From Begonia masoniana (Eukaryota > Streptophyta > Magnoliopsida > Cucurbitales > Begoniaceae): a stretch of 64,000 nucleotides of DNA. Under the pieces are notes generated by a model that was given only the letters and a program-made list of their open reading frames with translations, was not told the DNA's origin and did no database searches. This document shows positions 57,509 to 64,000 of this stretch, piece by piece. The stretch spans positions 48,773,259 through 48,837,258 of the forward strand of contig CM039503.1 of the NCBI GenBank assembly GCA_022432975.1, given 5' to 3'. The translations under genes and the position numbers were made by a program. Position 1 is the first letter of the stretch. Each line of letters opens with the position of its first letter.

Positions 57509-58968
57509 CTATAATTGTGTCTTGGGAAGCAGAACCGGAGCAATGCCCAAAGAGGATTTCCTGTTAGGACAAGTGCGACTATTATGCCCTTGCCGCCGAC
57601 ATATACGATATGATATCGTTGAGTTCTTCCTACTAATTGTCGAACTTGGCGGCTCATCAACATCTTGCACTCTTGTCTTCTTCGGTCTACCTGGTTAGCG
57701 TTGTCTTATGGGTAGAAGTATTTAGGCCACATCTCTGACTGGCGGCCACATTTGTTGGCCGTTAAGAAGCTGAATATAGTTTGAGTACATCTGCAGGTAA
57801 GTTTTCCGGTGATAGTATGGATGCACGTAATTTTTCGGTGCTACTCTCATGAAATGCATGCATGAAATGGAATAGACACATGAGATTCCAGGAAGCTCCT
57901 ACCTGTTACAGTTGCACACAGCGGCATTCATGTCGACAACATATTGTTCGTTGCCATTGCTGACCTCAAATCGTCCAATTCTCGCAAACATAGGGCTCCA
58001 ATTTCGAGCCATACGTTTTCACTATCCGAGTCATCAAGTACTTTCAGATCATCTCGAACATGGTAAAGATCAGTTTGTCCCTGACCGACAATAGAACTGC
58101 ATTGAATGACTAACATAAATTATTTAAACTCATTTCGCACTTGGGAATCAAGGAAAATGCATGACTAGCCCAATAGCTAGGCTCTGTCCCTCGAAGTCAT
58201 GCATGGTCATCCGGGTTAATCTGATGCAGTTTCCTCATTTTTATCTCGAAATGATAATTTGTGGTTGCCCTGACTGCATTCCATATTGCATCTCTATACG
58301 TTTTGTCCTGAAATTGATTTTTGAAGTTTGTGTACATATGTCGGAGGCAGTAGCGGTGTTCGGCTAAACGTAATTCATCTTTCACAACAGACAACAAATC
58401 CTGATATTAGAAAAAAAAACAGAATCAACATAAAACAATATAACGACCACAACGCCACAATATTTGTGTTGGAAAAATAATAAAATTGGTGGGAACACTA
58501 ATAATAATACCGCCGCTGTAAAACGTGGAGAGTACTGATCAGAATAATTCTCAAGAAAGACTGTAATGGACAATTTCCTAGACAAAATTATATTTCCAAG
58601 TAAGTTCCTAGGAAAGGCTGGAGGGGTCACAAACGGTCCCATTTAAAATCCAGTCTCCTAGACAGAACTTCCTTACACAGTACAATTATACCACTAAATA
58701 AGCAATACGATAAACAATAACAGATGCGATCTCACTCCATAAATTGATTATATCTTTTGTCGATCCGACACAATTATTCATCCGTATCCATCTTGAGTGT
58801 CTAGGTCTCGCTTCAATATTTGCAAAAACTACGTCCATGAGTCTCTGCACTCTAACTCCACGTTGGCAACTATAATGAGATATATTCAATCGTTGTCATC
58901 AATACTGACTCCGGGACACGAGTCCTTCAGATGACAATCATTCAAACAGATAATACGTCTATCATACT
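57509..58968 (-). pseudogene. Mutator-like (MULE) transposase relic
   Basis: Transposases of this class cut and paste DNA elements. On the minus strand KYDRRIICLNDCHLKDSCPG at 58960 is the region of the first catalytic aspartate, followed in another frame by VELECRDSWT. Then come LLSVVKDELRLAEHRYCLRH and MYTNFKNQFQDKTYRDAIWN. The SWIM zinc finger follows as DMNAAVCNCNR...CVYSISCMHF with HPYYHRKTYLQMYSNY. A knuckle-like CRRQGHNSRTCPNRKS ends the gene at TAG 57509. A 58400-58690 stretch with TTTTTCTAATATCAG|GATTTG looks like an intron. The 5' part is cut off by the LTR at 58969. Stops and shifts are present. Confidence 0.8.
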
Positions 58969-59791
58969 TGTAACGCCCCGCGTTATCTGAACCCGACTCG
59001 TTACACAAAGCTCGGACCTAACTAAGAAACTTTGAACTAAATTTAAAATTTCACTCGAAAGTCTGGGTTTGACACATTTTTTTTTTCTAAACTTCAAAAC
59101 ATTTAAATCTGGCAGCGGAAATCATTTGGACAACACTAGAGTTAAACGAAACTATGAACATTGTTTGAAATGTAAGAAATAATCGGCTAAAAAGAAATAG
59201 AGGTTTAAATCGTGAAATACTTGGGAAGTCGCAGAAGTCAAACGCATCTGCCGATGGACAAAGTCAACAGAAGGAGCAGAAACAACAAATAAAAGGCTTC
59301 TACCGACGACGTGGACCAGAAGAGTTGGAAACAAAAGACATCTCTCGGTGGACTGCATCTACCGATGACGTCAGCCGGATAAATCAATTATCCAACATCA
59401 ACCGATCGTAAAACGACAAGTTTGGCGACTCGTATCTACCGACGGCAAAACGACAAAAAAAAAAATCTCTCATTCCCTTCTTCCGATAGAATAAACTGCA
59501 TATACCGATCACTAAACGACAAAGCATAACACTCACTCATACCGGTAGTGTAAAATCTATATCTACCGATAGAATTAAACCTACATCATCCGATGGCTTT
59601 TCTGAAGACATCTTCTGACAGAATTAAACCTACATCATCTGATGGCGTCAGCACGCATCCGCCGATGAGTTTACTGAGACATCATCCGATAGACAACATA
59701 CTATAACTCGACATCTACCGATAGACTTCATCTACCGATAGTGAACAAAACGACACACCAACAACTCCTTGCCATACAATACAACTCTAAC
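58969..59791 (-). mobile_element. End of a chromovirus-type LTR in the MULE
   Basis: It begins TGTAACGCCCCG after ATACT and is almost identical to the complement of about 5222-6043 in the solo LTR, including the motif cluster (59245-59740). It is interrupted at 59792 by another LTR, so its remaining part and second target duplication lie outside the window. Confidence 0.85.
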
Positions 59792-62700
59792 TGTAACACC
59801 CGGTATTTTGCCTATGTAATTATTCCCCGAATATGTAAGCGGAATTTCTCCGATATTAATGCAATGACTATTTTGATAAAATTATCAATGTGATTAATCG
59901 AACGAGGGTGATTCGTGAGACCGAATCGATTAACTAAATAATGTTTTAGTAAAAAACCAATGGAAGGGCAAATTAGGAAGAAATTAAGGTTGGTGGGAGG
60001 GAATTAATAAGTGTTTGACACTTGGCAAACTTGTTGGAGAAGCCAAGCTCCTCTTCCTCTCTTCTCTTCCTCCTACGTGAATCACTCTTCTCTTCTTTCC
60101 TCTTCTCTGTTTTCTCTCTTCCAGACAACCTAGACAAAACTTCAAAACTCCACTTCTCCTGCCTTCTCCTGTTATCTCCAGTAAAGGTAACCTTCTTTCA
60201 CTAGTTAACAAGTTTAGGTTAGTTAAACGTTAGTTTTTTTTAGAAGTTTAGGTTAATGTCCAATTTTGCATGCTTCAGGTTCGCGAACCAACGTCATTGT
60301 GCGCGCATAGCTTGCTGCATTTCAGACAACAGGTAAGTTCATACCCGTAGGTTGGCCCTTATGGCCCTATATCTCGGAGGTACTAGGTTATACTGCTGTC
60401 GGGTTGTTTTGGGTAGAAAAGTTAGAGTTATGTCCTGAGATGACTGTACTTTCCATTGTTTATTGCCTTGTTTCTGTTATCTGTCAGTTTAAGTTCAGAC
60501 ACCGTTCATGCATACACGATTTTCTGAAAGTTCATGCAAAAATTATTTTCTGTACACGGTTTGAAACTAAACAAGATAAAATCTGACTGAAATATATGTG
60601 GGACGGGGACTGGCTCACTGTTTTGTTTACTGTTTACTGTACTGACTGTCTGAATGTGCCTGATAGCGCACGGTGCCTGAAAGTGCACCCTACTGTTGCC
60701 AGTTCCCCTATAAGCCCCACTTATACCTCACTGCCACTGTAACTTAATGTTCTGTACTGTCACTGTATTCTAAAACTGCATGCATAGCATTTTGCATCAC
60801 TGCATACTGATTATGTTCTTACTGAGTTTTAGACTCATAGGTGAACTCTCTTATATAGGTACTGAACCCGAAAATGAGGACTTTGTGCCTCAATCTGATG
60901 AATAGGTGGCTGGTGATTCGAGTTCTCGGGGGTGGTTGCTGCAGCCAGACATGTTTCTGTCCATAGTCACTGTTCACGTTTTGCATCCACGATCACTGTT
61001 CACGTTTTGCATCCACCGATCATGTTCACGTTTTGCATCTACCGATCACTGTTCACGTTTTGCATCCACCGATCATGTTCACGTTTTGCATCTACCGATC
61101 ACTGTTCACGTTTTGCATCCACCGATCATGTTCACGTTTTGCATCTACCGATCACTGTTCACGTTTTGCATCCACCGATCATGTTCACGTTTTGCATCTA
61201 CCGATCACTGTTCACGTTTTGCATCTACCGATCACTGTTCACGTTTTGCATCTACCGATCACTGTTCACGTTTTGCATCCACCGATCATGTTCACGTTTT
61301 GCATCCACCGATCATGTTCACGTTTTGCATCCACCGATCACTGTTCACGTTTTGCATCCACCGATCATGTTCACGTTTTGCATCTACCGATCACTGTTCA
61401 CGTTTTGCATCCACGATCACTGTTCACGTTTTGCATCTACCGATCACTGTTCACGTTTTGCATCCACCGATCATGTTCACGTTTTGCATCTACCGATCAC
61501 TGTTCACGTTTTGCATCCACGATCACTGTTCACGTTTTGCATCCACCGATCACTGTTCACGTTTTGCATCCACCGATCACTGTTCACGTTTTGCATCCAC
61601 CGATCATGTTCACGTTTTGCATCCACGATCACTGTTCACGTTTTGCATCCACGATCACTGTTCACGTTTTGCATCCACCGATCATGTTCACGTTTTGCAT
61701 CCACCGATCACTGTTCACGTTTTGCATCCACCGATCATGTTCACGTTTTGCATCCACCGATCATGTTCACGTTTTGCATCTACCGATCACTGTTCACGTT
61801 TTGCATCCACGATCACTGTTCACGTTTTGCATCTACCGATCACTGTTCACGTTTTGCATCCACCGATCACTGTTCACGTTTTGCATCTACCGATCACTGT
61901 TCACGTTTTGCATCCACCGATCATGTTCACGTTTTGCATCTACCGATCACTGTTCACGTTTTGCATCCACCGATCATGTTCACGTTTTGCATCTACCGAT
62001 CACTGTTCACGTTTTGCATCCACCGATCATGTTCACGTTTTGCATCCACCGATCATGTTCACGTTTTGCATCTACCGATCACTGTTCACGTTTTGCATCC
62101 ACCGATCATGTTCACGTTTTGCATCTACCGATCACTGTTCACGTTTTGCATCTACCGATCACTGTTCACGTTTTGCATCCACCGATCATGTTCACGTTTT
62201 GCATCCACGATCACTGTTCACGTTTTGCATCCACCGATCATGTTCACGTTTTGCATCTACCGATCACTGTTCACGTTTTGCATCTACCGATCACTGTTCA
62301 CGTTTTGCATCCACCGATCATGTTCACGTTTTGCATCTACCGATCACTGTTCACGTTTTGCATCCACCGATCATGTTCACGTTTTGCATCTACCGATCAC
62401 TGTTCACGTTTTGCATCCACCGATCATGTTCACGTTTTGCATCCACGATCACTGTTCACGTTTTGCATCCACCGATCATGTTCACGTTTTGCATCCACCG
62501 ATCATGTTCACGTTTTGCATCTACCGATCACTGTTCACGTTTTGCATCCACGATCACTGTTCACGTTTTGCATCCACCGATCATGTTCACGTTTTGCATC
62601 CACGATCACTGTTCACGTTTTGCATCCACCGATCATGTTCACGTTTTGCATCCACCGATCATGTTCACGTTTTGCATCTACCGATCACTGTTCACGTTTT

Positions 62701-64000
62701 GCATCTACCGATCACTGTTCACGTTTTGCATCCACCGATCATGTTCACGTTTTGCATCTACCGATCACTGTTCACGTTTTGCATCCACGATCACTGTTCA
62801 CGTTTTGCATCCACCGATCATGTTCACGTTTTGCATCTACCGATCACTGTTCACGTTTTGCATCCACCGATCATGTTCACGTTTTGCATCCACGATCACT
62901 GTTCACGTTTTGCATCTACCGATCACTGTTCACGTTTTGCATCCACCGATCATGTTCACGTTTTGCATCCACCGATCATGTTCACGTTTTGCATCTACCG
63001 ATCACTGTTCACGTTTTGCATCCACCGATCATGTTCACGTTTTGCATCTACCGATCACTGTTCACGTTTTGCATCCACCGATCATGTTCACGTTTTGCAT
63101 CTACCGATCACTGTTCACGTTTTGCATCCACCGATCATGTTCACGTTTTGCATCCACGATCACTGTTCACGTTTTGCATCCACCGATCATGTTCACGTTT
63201 TGCATCCACCGATCATGTTCACGTTTTGCATCTACCGATCACTGTTCACGTTTTGCATCCACCGATCATGTTCACGTTTTGCATCTACCGATCACTGTTC
63301 ACGTTTTGCATCCACGATCACTGTTCACGTTTTGCATCTACCGATCACTGTTCACGTTTTGCATCTACCGATCACTGTTCACGTTTTGCATCCACCGATC
63401 ACTGTTCACGTTTTGCATCCACGATCACTGTTCACGTTTTGCATCTACCGATCACTGTTCACGTTTTGCATCCACCGATCACTGTTCACGTTTTGCATCT
63501 ACCGATCACTGTTCACGTTTTGCATCTACCGATCACTGTTCACGTTTTGCATCTACCGATCACTGTCACGTTTTGCATCCACCGATCATGTTCACGTTTT
63601 GCATCCACGATCACTGTTCACGTTTTGCATCCACGATCACTGTTCACGTTTTGCATCCACGATCACTGTTCACGTTTTGCATCCACCGATCACTGTCACG
63701 TTTTGCATCCACCGATCACTGTTCACGTTTTGCATCCACGATCACTGTTCACGTTTGGCATCCACCGATCACTGTTCACGTTTTGCATCCACCGATCACT
63801 GTTCACGTTTTGCATCTACCGATCACTGTTCACGTTTTGCATCCACGATCACTGTTCACGTTTTGCATCCACCGATCATGTTCACGTTTTGCATCTACCG
63901 ATCACTGTTCACGTTTTGCATCCACCGATCACTGTTCCTTTGTTCATATTCCGCATCCACTGTTTACATCTTCCGGTTTCAAAGCATCATTCCAGTTTAA
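59792..64000 (+). mobile_element. LTR of the second chromovirus family, plus strand, with a 3-kb array
   Basis: It starts TGTAACACCCGGTATTTTG and follows the LTR at 53969 (minus) through TATGTAAGCGGAATT, the CT-rich leader (60045-60130), CCTACGTGAA, donor ACAG|GTAAGTTCAT (60333), the block CTATAAGCCCCACTTATACC and acceptor-like TATATAG|GTACTG (60858). The array then occupies 60948-63935. The LTR continues past the window, so whether internal coding sequence follows is not known. Confidence 0.85.
60948..63935 (+). repeat. Array of 26/27-bp units (about 110 copies)
   Basis: Unit types are CTACCGATCACTG (27 bp), CCACCGATCATG (26 bp) and CCACGATCACTG (26 bp), each followed by TTCACGTTTTGCAT, plus some CCACCGATCACTG. 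They are interspersed without an obvious higher-order order. A 1022-codon frame spans the array because the plus strand lacks stops in any frame. The sequence shows no codon-level signal. Confidence 0.93.

Noticed and set aside
57928..58116. Independent small gene on the minus strand
   Set aside because: It is part of the MULE transposase relic between the KNQFQDKTY block and the SWIM finger.
60932..64000. A 1022-codon open frame on the plus strand
   Set aside because: It consists of the 26/27-bp minisatellite read through three frames, begins in LTR leader sequence, and has no domain or codon-level conservation.

Overview
This window is repeat-dense intergenic DNA from a flowering plant, probably a eudicot with a sizeable genome. 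No host gene, rRNA or tRNA gene was recognised. Almost every base can be assigned to LTR retrotransposons nested in one another: an Athila-type Ty3 element with a tRNA-Asp primer site, several chromodomain (Tekay/Del-like) Ty3 elements and LTR relics, and a SIRE/Maximus-type Ty1/copia element. A Mutator-like DNA transposon relic, fold-back DNA and minisatellite arrays fill the rest. This combination is plant-specific. The species cannot be named from the sequence.

Layout. 1-361 is a second copy of 26074-26437. 361-25838 is one minus-strand Athila-like element split by four insertions: a solo LTR (3800-6043, duplication AAGTT), a solo LTR (7404-10106, duplication CAATA), a truncated LTR (12036-13586), and a full chromovirus (15907-24890, duplication TTCAT) inside its 5' LTR. 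25839-40850 is an older minus-strand gag-only Ty3-like element. It is split by a young SIRE-type copia element (27807-38317, duplication GGGAT) that carries an extra ORF after pol. 40856-44862 is a plus-strand LTR that runs into a 2.6-kb minisatellite array. The array fuses it head-on to a minus-strand chromovirus (to 53969), which has further 35-bp arrays in its 5' LTR and at its gag. 53970-58968 holds two copies of a plant-transposon-domain ORF, a fold-back element and a MULE transposase relic. 58969-64000 is an LTR split by another LTR that contains a 3-kb array of 26/27-bp units and runs off the window.

How the parts relate. All coding regions belong to mobile elements and all are broken by stops or frameshifts, so the window is a layered record of insertions. 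Two unifying signals stand out. First, a short motif, CATC-(0-2 nt)-CCGAT or its complement, is clustered in the LTRs of at least five otherwise unrelated element families. It recurs just upstream of the extra copia ORF and forms the core of all the minisatellites. Second, one protein domain (xFYAN...V...IN pattern, resembling the putative plant transposon protein family) occurs after pol in the Athila element, after pol in the copia element, and as a duplicated ORF beside the MULE. Family names are from recognised motifs, not database searches; identity figures are by eye.
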